DNA of 64,000 nt from Gallibacterium melopsittaci (GTDB lineage Bacteria > Pseudomonadota > Gammaproteobacteria > Enterobacterales > Pasteurellaceae): positions 1 to 64,000 of the forward strand of contig NZ_JBHLWA010000030.1 of the NCBI RefSeq assembly GCF_042433085.1, written 5' to 3'. Below are positions 44,009-51,657 of the stretch, one piece after another. A program made the translations under genes and the position numbers. Each line of letters begins with the position of its first letter. Position 1 is the first letter of the stretch. Under the pieces are notes generated by a model, which was given only the letters and a program-made list of their open reading frames with translations, did not search any database and had not been told where the DNA came from.

Positions 44009-44425
44009 TTAAGGACAGCGATAATATCTTTTACTATCAACAATGATGGTATTCTTATCCACTAATTTGGCGCTAAGATTTTCTATTTTATCTTCTGCTT
44101 CTTCGTTTATTTCTCCCATATCTATTGTTTTCGCTTTGACTTGTGCGCTAAAAGCATCTTGAGTTAGCGAATAGAATTTAGCAACTTTATGTAAACTAAA
44201 CCCTATAAATTCTAATACATTATGCTCTGGAGTGATATTTAGAATAGCGTATTCAGAAAAATCAGTTTGAGGATAGCAATAATTATAAGATGGATTCTTT
44301 TTATTTACCCATCTCCCTGCAAAAGCAACGGGAATTGTTTGTTCTATATACCCGCTATCACTTGGATATAATATCTTATTTATGTCGAAATTAGAGCATG
44401 CAAACAATATGTTTCCAACCAACAA
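44009..44425 (-). CDS. Probable lipoprotein, start damaged or unusual
   Basis: The 138-residue frame starts at a TTG and has a short hydrophobic stretch (I-L-L-V-G-N-I-L-F-A-C, partly upstream of the start). The lipobox-like L-F-A-C is followed by a soluble domain of about 120 residues with cysteines in Y-N-Y-C-Y and near the end Y-R-C-P. There is no ATG and no normal charged signal-peptide N-terminus, so the 5' end is probably truncated. A stop lies nine codons further upstream. Small lipoproteins beside decayed genes often are immunity proteins, but that is only a guess here. Confidence 0.45.
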   Translation of the reverse strand: MLVGNILFACSNFDINKILYPSDSGYIEQTIPVAFAGRWVNKKNPSYNYCYPQTDFSEYAILNITPEHNVLEFIGFSLHKVAKFYSLTQDAFSAQVKAKTIDMGEINEEAEDKIENLSAKLVDKNTIIVDSKRYYRCP

Positions 44426-44427
44426 TA

Positions 44428-44663
44428 TTATATTCCATTCACGATCGTTTTATCTGAGATGGTGGGTGTAAATTCTAAATTTCCATTTTCATCGAGAGAA
44501 AATTGTTCAGGATATGTAATACCGTCTTTTACAACTTGCTTTCCATCATTAGGTCTTTTCTTAACTCGAATTACTTGATTCCCATTGGGATAACGACTTG
44601 ATTATAACGAAGAGCGAACCCATGAAAGCCTTGGTAATTTACCATCATCAGCTTACAGGGAAA
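44428..44663 (-). pseudogene. C-terminal remnant of an unidentified gene
   Basis: The minus strand reads D-G-K-L-P-R-L-S-W-V-R-S-S-L, then TAA, then S-S-R-Y-P-N-G-N-Q-V-I-R-V-K-K-R-P and onward to D-K-T-I-V-N-G-I and TAA at 44428. Codon-like composition continues across the internal stop. It ends just before the lipoprotein frame. It may be the tail of a larger secreted or effector protein, now decayed. I cannot name the family. Confidence 0.5.
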
Positions 44664-44733
44664 AACTGGAAAACTCTAATTTAGCATTGTGCCATAAATA
44701 GGGAAGTTGACAGTAAGTTTTTTCTGGTATTCA

Positions 44734-45649
44734 TTATATATATGAAAGCATATTTTCTATTGATTTAACTAAATTAATAAAAAATTCTCTAGCTATATAG
44801 TTATTATTTGATGGAATAAAAGATATTACTTTTCCCATTTGTTTTGTTTCTATATTTTCACACATTATACTGATAATATTTTTAGTGTTAAATATTGTTA
44901 TTCTAATATTGCTTTTTGAATTTAAAAGTCTATGTATAACTTCTTTTACCCAATTATTATAATTTTCTCCGATACTATCATTTTCTAGAATATCACTATT
45001 ATCAACATTATGAAATATTTTATTGGCTTCAATTTGATATATACCAGTTGTCCGAGCTTGTTTTATTTCATCTAAGAAGCTAGGTATATTTCTGAATTTA
45101 CTATACGGTAATCTTTTACAAGGTTTTGGCATAGGTCTGCCACTTGGTGTTACTGCATTTGGTTCTTGAATTAAATTTATTAAATCAGATTTATTACTCC
45201 AACCATGTATGATTACTTTATTATTATGCTTTTCATTATATTCCACCCAAAATGTATAGTCTGCAATATGCACTGGTTTTAATTTTTCATTAGGTATTAC
45301 ACCGCCATATCTGGGGAGATCGTACCTGTCAGATTTTATATCTATGGTTTTACCATTAAATAAAATAAAATCAGCTAGAGGTGGTAGTATTGATTTATTT
45401 GAGTTAGAGTGAGCATATGTAATTGCAAAGCAAGTTCCTGAAAATGATATTTTATTATCATAAAAAAAATTTTAATAATGCGACTTCCGCAACTTGACCT
45501 ATAAAATTGTTATCAGATCTTCTCTCTTTATATGTTGTATATGATAAAGATGGATCATCTTCTTGTAGATTGGTTCTCATTTCGCTAATAATCTTACAGA
45601 AGTTTATTTCTTCCTCTGTTAGAAATATATTAGTAGTATCTGTTTTCAT
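44734..45649 (-). pseudogene. Putative type II restriction endonuclease, frameshifted in a T8 tract
   Basis: The first frame (45649-45458) starts M-K-T-D-T-T-N-I-F and ends after G-Q-V-A-E-V-A-L-L-K-F-F-L. An 8-T run (minus strand, plus-strand A8 at about 45463-45470) breaks it. With seven T residues it would continue F-F-Y-D-N-K and give a 304-residue protein. The continuation contains L-A-D-F-I-L-F-N-G-K-T-I-D-I-K-S-D, a PD-(D/E)xK-type nuclease centre (D...D-I-K), and ends at 44734. It follows the methyltransferase gene by 2 bp. Restriction function is inferred from the motif and position; no family is recognised. Confidence 0.75.
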
Positions 45650-45651
45650 TT

Positions 45652-46497
45652 TTAATTCTCTTTTCTAAATATTAAGCAAGTATGATGGGTAAAGTTAGGG
45701 ACAAAACTATATGGATAACCATAAGGCATTAAAGCCTTATTGTCTTGGCACCATATTTTTTCCCCTTTTAGTACTAGCTTACATTTTTTTTGAAGTTCTC
45801 CAGCAAAATCATAAGGAATTGGATAAAAACGCCCCTTTCTATTTGTGCAAGATAAAACAACAACGCAGAACTTCTTATCTTTTAATTTAATACTAATTTT
45901 AGAGAAAAAATCACTTAATACTTTTATAAATTCATCATAATCATCAATATTCCCCAAATCTGATTCATCATCTGAATAGACTACATCAAGCCCCATTTTT
46001 TCTCTTTTTTTATTAATATGCCCACTATCCTTATGCAATACATTCCAGTATGGCGGACTGGTGATAATAAAATCTAAATCAGGAATTTCATCTATATTAA
46101 GATCAAAGCAATTCTTGTTATATACGGTTTGTTCTGTTCTATCACTAGCTATTTTAGCATATTCAGGATTTAATTCCGTACCAAATCCTTTTCTATTACT
46201 ACCTAGAACAGATTTGTTTAAATTATCTACGGCAACTAACGAACTTCCAGTACCAAGAAAAGGATCAAATATTACCCCATCATTTTGAGTAAAGAATAAT
46301 AAAAATTTTTCGACTAATGATTCAGGGTATTTTGCTGGGTGTAATATAACACCTTTTGCTCTTGGTGATGGACTTTCTATAAACCAAGATTTAGTAAATT
46401 CAACCCATTCTTTACTATTTAAGTGGTTAAGAGTATTTTTCTCTGAAATAGAGGGTTGTTTTACATTTTTTTTATATGAAAGGGAATCATTTTTCAT
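45652..46497 (-). CDS. Type II DNA methyltransferase (amino-methylating)
   Basis: A 281-residue DNA methyltransferase. Motif X lies in H-P-A-K-Y-P-E-S-L-V-E-K-F. The AdoMet motif I is F-D-P-F-L-G-T-G-S-S (about 77-86). The catalytic motif IV is T-S-P-P-Y-W (about 152-157). This motif order, and the S-P-P-Y catalytic loop, are typical of N4-cytosine or N6-adenine enzymes, more often the former. The target sequence cannot be predicted. Its start overlaps the regulator gene by 11 bp, and the nuclease gene follows at once, so this is a C-M-R operon. Confidence 0.88.
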   Translation of the reverse strand: MKNDSLSYKKNVKQPSISEKNTLNHLNSKEWVEFTKSWFIESPSPRAKGVILHPAKYPESLVEKFLLFFTQNDGVIFDPFLGTGSSLVAVDNLNKSVLGSNRKGFGTELNPEYAKIASDRTEQTVYNKNCFDLNIDEIPDLDFIITSPPYWNVLHKDSGHINKKREKMGLDVVYSDDESDLGNIDDYDEFIKVLSDFFSKISIKLKDKKFCVVVLSCTNRKGRFYPIPYDFAGELQKKCKLVLKGEKIWCQDNKALMPYGYPYSFVPNFTHHTCLIFRKEN

Positions 46498-46840
46498 TTT
46501 TTAGCTCTTTTGAAATTAATGATGCGTGAGATAAAATTATTTTTTTTCCTATACCATTTGCTTTTCTATATTCTGAAATTAAATGAATTTCAGAATCTAT
46601 AAAAGATTGTTGTTTGCTTTCTTCGGGATCAATAAACATAACCCCTTTACCTGTTAATAGCCAATTTATATTGATATTCAATTTTTCAACTAAAATTGTC
46701 ATTCCGTCGGAATTAGGTTCTCGATCTCCGCTAATATAGCCTTGAGCTGTTCTATACGGCAATCCTGTTAATTCTGCAAAGTCTTTGATTCGCCAACCTT
46801 GCTGACTGCAAAGCAGTTTTAATCTTTCTGATATACGCAT
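46487..46840 (-). CDS. XRE/CI-like regulator at the head of the R-M operon
   Basis: A 117-residue protein with an N-terminal Cro/CI helix-turn-helix (about residues 5-60: W-R-I-K-D-F-A-E-L-T-G-L-P-Y-R-T-A-Q-G-Y-I-S-G-D-R-E-P-N). It then has the phage-repressor-like I-N-W-L-L-T-G-K-G segment. It is longer than classical R-M controller (C) proteins (about 80 residues) but occupies the controller position. It is divergent from transposase 2, so it may repress both directions through the repeats at 46842-46899. Confidence 0.82.
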   Translation of the reverse strand: MRISERLKLLCSQQGWRIKDFAELTGLPYRTAQGYISGDREPNSDGMTILVEKLNININWLLTGKGVMFIDPEESKQQSFIDSEIHLISEYRKANGIGKKIILSHASLISKELKNEK

Positions 46841-46841
46841 T

Positions 46842-46899
46842 TGTGAAATTCCCCTTGAAAAAATTCACATTTCGTCGTAAAATTCAACACAATTTCACA
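46842..46899. promoter_or_regulatory. Bidirectional operator region with TGTGAA/TTCACA half-sites
   Basis: Three half-sites are visible: TGTGAAATT (46842-46850), AAATTCACA (46861-46869) and AATTTCACA (46891-46899). The first two form an inverted pair and the first and third form an exact 9-bp inverted pair. They sit between the regulator start (46840) and the transposase 2 start (46920). A shared operator controlling both transcripts is inferred. Confidence 0.6.
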
Positions 46900-46919
46900 T
46901 TATGACATATTTTAAGGTT

Positions 46920-47957
46920 ATGGCACAACACTTCCTCCTCAACGCTAAAGCACGCACGCTTTCTCCCATTAAGATAGCCCGTCTATCTGATGACGAAGCG
47001 TTCGATTTACTTTGCCAGTTGCGTTGGGGAAGTAAAGAAAATGTTGCCTGTCCTGAATGCGGTATAGCTCACAAAGCCTATTTCATCTCTACTCGAAAGC
47101 AATGGCGATGCAAATATTGCAATCATACGTTTAGCATAACCTCTGGCTCAATTTTCGCTAATCGCAAAAAGTCATTACAAACTTACCTTTATATTATAGC
47201 TAAGTTTGTAAATGCCGCTAAAGGCATTTCATCACTACAACTTTCTCGTGATGCTGATGTAAATTATCGAACTGCATTCGTATTATCTCATAAAATTCGT
47301 AAAGCTTTATTAGAAACACGAGATTTACAACCTTTATCAGGGGAAGTTGATATGGATGGTACTTACGTTCATCCAGCACCACGCAAAGCAAATAAGAAAA
47401 GCAACCGCTTGGATTACCGTTTAGCTGAAAATCAAAATCCTGATAAGCGTTGTATTATTGTGGCTAGAGAACATTATACAATCAATGAGAAGCAAGAAAA
47501 TATACTGCATTGTGGCGCTAAACGGTCATTAGTCATGGTAGCAAAAACAGAATCTCAACCCATTATTGATGCTTTTGCCACACGTTTTGTTAAAGCCAAT
47601 AGTCGTATTAATACTGATGAAAGTCATGCTTATGAAGTGTTATTACCACACTACAATTTACAAACAGTGAATCATAAAGAAATGTATCGCAGTGATTTAG
47701 GCGTAACCAATAATCAAGCAGAAAGTTTCTTTAGCCGTTTCAAACGAATGTATTACGGCCAAACGCATAAAATGAGTAATACCTATTTACTCAATTATGC
47801 GAATGAAATAGCTTACCGTGAAGATAACCGACGAAAGTCAAATGGTTGGCAGTTTAATGACATCTTGGGTAAATGTTTGCATACGACGAATAAAAATAAT
47901 GAATGGTGTGGGTACTGGCAACGAAAAATTATTCATCAAGAGGTCGTCTGGCAATAA
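46920..47957 (+). CDS. IS1595-family (ISXO2-type) transposase 2
   Basis: A 345-residue DDE transposase and the likely mover of the 8-kb element. It has a zinc ribbon (C-P-E-C-G...C-K-Y-C), a helix-turn-helix (S-S-L-Q-L-S-R-D-A-D-V-N-Y-R-T-A-F), and catalytic residues in E-V-D-M-D-G-T-Y-V, N-T-D-E-S-H-A-Y and N-N-Q-A-E-S-F-F-S-R-F. The start MAQHFLLN at 46920 matches transposase 1; an ATG at 46902 adds six residues. Its stop overlaps the next start in TAATG. Confidence 0.9.
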   Translation: MAQHFLLNAKARTLSPIKIARLSDDEAFDLLCQLRWGSKENVACPECGIAHKAYFISTRKQWRCKYCNHTFSITSGSIFANRKKSLQTYLYIIAKFVNAAKGISSLQLSRDADVNYRTAFVLSHKIRKALLETRDLQPLSGEVDMDGTYVHPAPRKANKKSNRLDYRLAENQNPDKRCIIVAREHYTINEKQENILHCGAKRSLVMVAKTESQPIIDAFATRFVKANSRINTDESHAYEVLLPHYNLQTVNHKEMYRSDLGVTNNQAESFFSRFKRMYYGQTHKMSNTYLLNYANEIAYREDNRRKSNGWQFNDILGKCLHTTNKNNEWCGYWQRKIIHQEVVWQ

Positions 47958-48397
47958 TGGCAAAATTAGTCTGTATTAATCAAATAGAAAACAAAATTCG
48001 CTTATTACAGCGTGAGCGAGAGCAAGTAGTAAAACATTTAGCCCTTGTGGATGATAAATTACAAAAACTTGAGCATGCCCTTGAGGTATTACAGCATCGC
48101 CATTCTGTTAATGAATACAATACAGCTAATTTTACCTATAAGCTCTATAAACGCCTCTTCAAAGGCAAATTGCGAAAAATGGTGCTTGAAGTATTGAAGC
48201 AAGAGCCAAACCGTAGCTTTACCGTAAATGAACTGATTACTTTAGTGTTAATCAAAGACGGACAAGCAGATAAACCGATAACCGCTCAACATACTGCATC
48301 AATGCGTGGGGCATTACGCCACTGGTTAAATAAAGGCATTGTTGAGCGGATTGAATATAATATAGTCAATATTCGTTGGCGATTGAAACAACAATAG
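47957..48397 (+). CDS. Coiled-coil/winged-helix protein 1, transposase-linked
   Basis: A 146-residue protein. The N-terminal third is a coiled coil (K-I-R-L-L-Q-R-E-R-E-Q-V-V-K-H-L-A-L-V-D-D-K). The C-terminal half looks like a winged helix: L-R-K-M-V-L-E-V-L-K-Q-E-P-N-R-S-F-T-V-N-E-L, then M-R-G-A-L-R-H-W-L-N-K-G-I-V-E-R and a wing ending I-R-W-R-L. It is translationally coupled to transposase 2, so a role in transposition or its control is likely. I know no named family. Confidence 0.65.
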   Translation: MAKLVCINQIENKIRLLQREREQVVKHLALVDDKLQKLEHALEVLQHRHSVNEYNTANFTYKLYKRLFKGKLRKMVLEVLKQEPNRSFTVNELITLVLIKDGQADKPITAQHTASMRGALRHWLNKGIVERIEYNIVNIRWRLKQQ

Positions 48398-48409
48398 TCA
48401 TATTCTGTA

Positions 48410-48850
48410 CTATTTGACCTTTAATCGCCAATAACATTTTTTATCCTTCCAGCATTTTTCAACTAACGCTTTCTTCATCAAATACTGCAAAACCGTGTAG
48501 ATTGTCTGTATTTGCGCTGTCGGTAAGGTATGCCCTACCTTTTGTCCGTCTAATACCATTGCTTGACGGGTAATTTCATTTGTACTTAACCACTTATCCG
48601 AGTGTTTTTTCAAGATACTGGCAATTAATTGTTGAGGAGAGGAAAGAAAACGGGCATTTCTTGCTTTTTTACTGGTTGAAAAGTGAGTGTTTTTTGAATG
48701 GTTTAGTGCGGTACGATAGTCCGCCATTTTTTGATATATATCTTTCAACTGTCGTTGAAGGGTAGTAATTTGTTTTTCAATTGCTTCACCGTCTTTTTCA
48801 CATTCTGCAATAGCTTCTGTTAACGCTTTTTCTAATACTGTTCGTCCCAT
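48410..48850 (-). CDS. Coiled-coil/winged-helix protein 2, convergent with protein 1
   Basis: A 146-residue protein with the same layout as its convergent neighbour. It has an N-terminal coiled coil (A-I-A-E-C-E-K-D-G-E-A-I-E-K-Q-I-T-T-L-Q-R-Q-L) and a C-terminal winged helix (L-I-A-S-I-L-K-K-H-S-D-K-W-L-S-T-N-E-I-T-R-Q). It then has V-L-Q-Y-L-M-K-K-A-L-V-E-K and a wing ending C-Y-W-R-L-K. It lies just inside the right terminal repeat, 12 bp from protein 1. The two are probably distant paralogues. Function is unknown. Confidence 0.65.
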   Translation of the reverse strand: MGRTVLEKALTEAIAECEKDGEAIEKQITTLQRQLKDIYQKMADYRTALNHSKNTHFSTSKKARNARFLSSPQQLIASILKKHSDKWLSTNEITRQAMVLDGQKVGHTLPTAQIQTIYTVLQYLMKKALVEKCWKDKKCYWRLKVK

Positions 48851-48892
48851 AGGTTTTTCTTACCCTTAATTAAGTTATAATAGGTAAGAAAA

Positions 48893-48937
48893 ATGTAGCA
48901 AAAACAGAAAATTAAATCTTTGTGCATTTGCTACATA
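48893..48937. repeat. Subterminal palindrome at the transposon right end
   Basis: ATGTAGCAAA (48893-48902) is an exact inverted copy of TTTGCTACAT (48928-48937), which lies inside the right terminal repeat. The arrangement mirrors the palindrome by transposase 1 at 43650-43725. Confidence 0.7.
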
Positions 48938-48943
48938 ATACCG
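48918..48943 (-). repeat. Right terminal inverted repeat of the transposon
   Basis: Read inward on the minus strand it starts CGGTATTATGTAGCA, then two bases that differ from the left repeat, then TGCACAAAG. Confidence 0.92.
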
Positions 48944-48951
48944 AATCTTTT
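48944..48951 (+). repeat. Right copy of the 8-bp target-site duplication
   Basis: AATCTTTT matches 40931-40938 exactly and marks the right junction with afuB. Confidence 0.92.
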
Positions 48952-50567
48952 TCTTTATCGTTTATCCAACATTCGCGATCTTTATCTCGATGTTTTACGA
49001 TGGCGAACAGTTTAAGCCGAGTCAAATCATTGATATTGTTGGACAATCTTATATTGTTCGGGTAATTGCAAACTCAGTATGGTTATCTGCTTTTGTTGGT
49101 TTTATTTCAACCGTTTTTGGTTTAGCCTTTGCACTTTACACCACAAGAATTGCAAGACGTACTGCATTCATTGGTAAGATTTTCTCTATTTTGCCAATCG
49201 TAACACCGCCTTTTGTGGTCGGTTTAGGCGTAACCTTAATGCTCGGACGTTCTGGCTATCTAACAGAATTCTTAGTTGAACATTTTGGTTTTACCAATAC
49301 TAACTGGTTATATGGTTTTAATGGTATTGCGATTGCTCAAATTTTAGCCTTTACCCCATTGGCTTTTATGATTTTGGAAGGTTCATTAAAATCAGTTCAT
49401 CCTTCTATTGAAGAAGCCTCTTATACATTAAGAGCTAATCGCTATCAAACTTTCTTCCAAGTTATATTCCCGTTACTTAAACCTGCTTTAGCAAATGCTT
49501 TCTTATTAGTATTCATTCAATCACTTGCAGACTTCAGTAACCCATTAGTACTTGGCGGTAGTTTTGACGTCATTGCGACCCAAATTTATTTCTATATTGC
49601 TGGTTCTCAATTAAATTACGCGTCAGCCAGTACCTTAGGAACAATTTTATTATTGTTCTCATTGGGTATTTTTATTGTGCAATATATTTGGATTGGTAAT
49701 CGTTCTTACGTTACCGTATCCGGTAAATCTTATCGTGGTGATGTACAAGATTTACCAGCTGGTTTAAAAAATGCCATTATTGCTCTGCTCGCCATCTGGG
49801 TGATTTTTAACGCAACACTTTATGGCAGTATCTTCTATGGTAGCTTTACGGTGAACTGGGGTGTCGATTACACCTTAACCTTAGAAAACTACGCTTCTCT
49901 TTTTGGACAAGGATTTAGTGACGGTGCATGGCCATCATTAATCAATACGATTATCTATGCAGGTATTGCCGCACCAGTAACCGCATTATTTGGTCTATTA
50001 ATCGCTTATATTGTGGTACGCAAAGATTTTGCAGGTAAGAAAACACTTGAATTCTTAACCATGCTCTGCTTTGCTGTTCCAGGTACTGTTGCAGGGGTAT
50101 CTTATATCCTTGCTTTTAATGACGCTCCTTTCTATATCACAGGTACTGGTATCATCATTATTATTTCGATGGTTATGCGTGATCTGCCAATCGGAATGCG
50201 GGCAGCAATTGCTGGATTAGGTCAATTAGATAAATCATTAGATGAAGCCTCACTTTCTTTAAAAGGTAGTTCTTGGAAAACATTGCTGTATGTCACTTTA
50301 CCTTTATTAAAACCAGCATTGCTTTCTGCATTAATTACCAGTTTTGTGCGTGCTATGACAACAGTAAGTGCAATTGTCTTCTTAGTTACTGCTGATACTC
50401 GTGTGGCAACAGCTTATATCTTAAACCGTGTAGAAGACGGTGAATATGGTATTGCCATTGCCTATGGTTCATTACTGATTGTTGTGATGATGGCGATTAT
50501 TCTTTTCTTTGACTGGTTAGTGGGCGATACTCGTATCTCTCGTTCAAAAGCCAAACAGATGATTTAA
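48952..50567 (+). pseudogene. afuB: AfuB permease, 3' part, split by the 8-kb insertion
   Basis: This supplies the last two bases of codon 147 and 537 more codons of the permease. It contains both FbpB-like permease units. They have E-A-S-Y-T-L-R-A-N-R and E-A-S-L-S-L-K-G-S-S coupling loops and about twelve helices. The frame just after the junction reads F-I-V-Y-P-T-F-A-I-F-I-S, the rest of the helix cut off at 40938. An internal ATG at 48990 has no good Shine-Dalgarno. Transcription from the afu promoter is likely blocked by the terminator at 40992-41029, so this part is probably silent. Confidence 0.9.
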
Positions 50568-50581
50568 ATTGAGGTTGTTTT

Positions 50582-51638
50582 ATGAATAACGATAATAACT
50601 TTCTTGTATTAAAAAATGTCACTAAACGTTTTGGTAAATCTGTTGTGATCGATGATCTCAGTTTAACCATCAAACGAGGAACTATGACAACATTATTAGG
50701 GCCTTCTGGTTGTGGTAAAACCACCATTTTACGTCTTGTTTCAGGTTTAGAACGCCCGACCACTGGACAAATTTTTATCGATGGTGAAGATGTAACCAAG
50801 TCTTCTATTCAAAGCCGTGATATTTGTATTGTGTTCCAGTCCTATGCGTTATTCCCGCATATGTCGATTGCCGACAATGTTGGTTATGGTTTAAAGATGT
50901 TAGGTGTGAGTCCAGAAGAACGTAAACAACGTATTGAAGAGGCATTGGAGTTAGTTGATCTTGCTGGTTTTGGTGATCGTTATGTCGATCAAATTTCTGG
51001 TGGACAACAACAACGTGTTGCTCTCGCTCGAGCATTAGTCTTAAAACCAAAAGTATTGCTCTTTGATGAACCATTAAGTAACTTAGATGCCAATTTACGC
51101 CGTAGTATGCGAGAAAAAATTCGTGAACTACAACAAAAATTCAATATCACCTCGCTCTATGTTACTCACGATCAAAGTGAAGCCTTTGCCGTTTCCGATG
51201 AAGTTATCGTTATGAACAAAGGTAAAATTATGCAGAAAGCCCCTGCTAAAGTGCTTTATCAACGCCCAAATTCGCTTTTCTTAGCAAAATTTATGGGTGA
51301 AGCAAGTATCTTAAAATGGGTATCTACAAAACAATCAAGTGACGATAAACGGCTATACGTTAACACTTGAACAAGCAACAGATTTTAATGTGCCAAACGG
51401 AGAATGTTTGGTAGGAATTCGCCCTGAAGCAATTATGTTAGTCCAACAAGGTAATCCTGAAACACGCTGTACTATCAAATCAGCTGTTTATATGGGAAAC
51501 CATTGGGAAATCATTGTGATTTGGGGGAATGATGAGTTACTTGTGAATCTTGCACCTGAACATTTCCATCCACAAACTAAGGAAGCCTATCTTCAATTTG
51601 CAAGCACAGGTATATTCTTATTAAATAAACAACAATAA
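50582..51638 (+). pseudogene. afuC: AfuC ABC ATPase, frameshifted near its end
   Basis: The ATPase domain is complete: Walker A G-P-S-G-C-G-K-T-T (about 38-46), signature S-G-G-Q-Q-Q-R and Walker B L-L-F-D-E-P-L-S-N-L-D. The frame leaves the family sequence after G-E-A-S-I-L, where an extra A in CTTAAAATGG (about 51310-51315) shifts it to a stop at 51370. In the next frame it continues N-G-Y-L-Q-N-N-Q-V-T-I-N-G-Y-T-L through the TOBE-like domain to 51638. Restored length would be 351 residues. Loss fits decay after afuB was split, but a sequencing error cannot be excluded. Confidence 0.85.
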
Positions 51639-51657
51639 TGATTAAGGAGTTGTAATT

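Larger units (their letters stand above)
40939..48943. mobile_element. 8,005-bp IS1595-type transposon with restriction-modification and metal-efflux cargo
   Basis: The boundaries are set by 26-bp terminal inverted repeats (40939-40964 and 48918-48943; 24 of 26 positions match) and an exact 8-bp target duplication in afuB. Deleting it with one duplication rejoins afuB in frame. In order it holds merR (minus), a cation efflux gene (plus), a 61-residue ORF and transposase 1 (minus), a lipoprotein and gene remnant (minus), R-M-C genes (minus), transposase 2 (plus), and two convergent coiled-coil/winged-helix genes. Transposase 2 is nearest the right end and is the likely mover. Insertion inside a permease gene proves horizontal origin of the cargo at this site. 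Confidence 0.92.

Noticed and set aside
40939..48943. Prophage or integrative conjugative element instead of a transposon
   Set aside because: There is no integrase, no conjugation or phage structural gene and no tRNA attachment site. The 8-bp duplication and terminal repeats fit DDE transposition.
48990..50567. A complete 525-residue permease starting at 48990
   Set aside because: The ATG has no good Shine-Dalgarno and lies inside a membrane helix whose first half is at 40900-40938. The gene is the 3' part of split afuB.
51339..51638. A separate 99-residue gene after afuC
   Set aside because: It reads as the C-terminal domain of AfuC in a shifted frame (N-G-Y-L-Q-N-N-Q-V upstream of its GTG), so it is part of the same gene.
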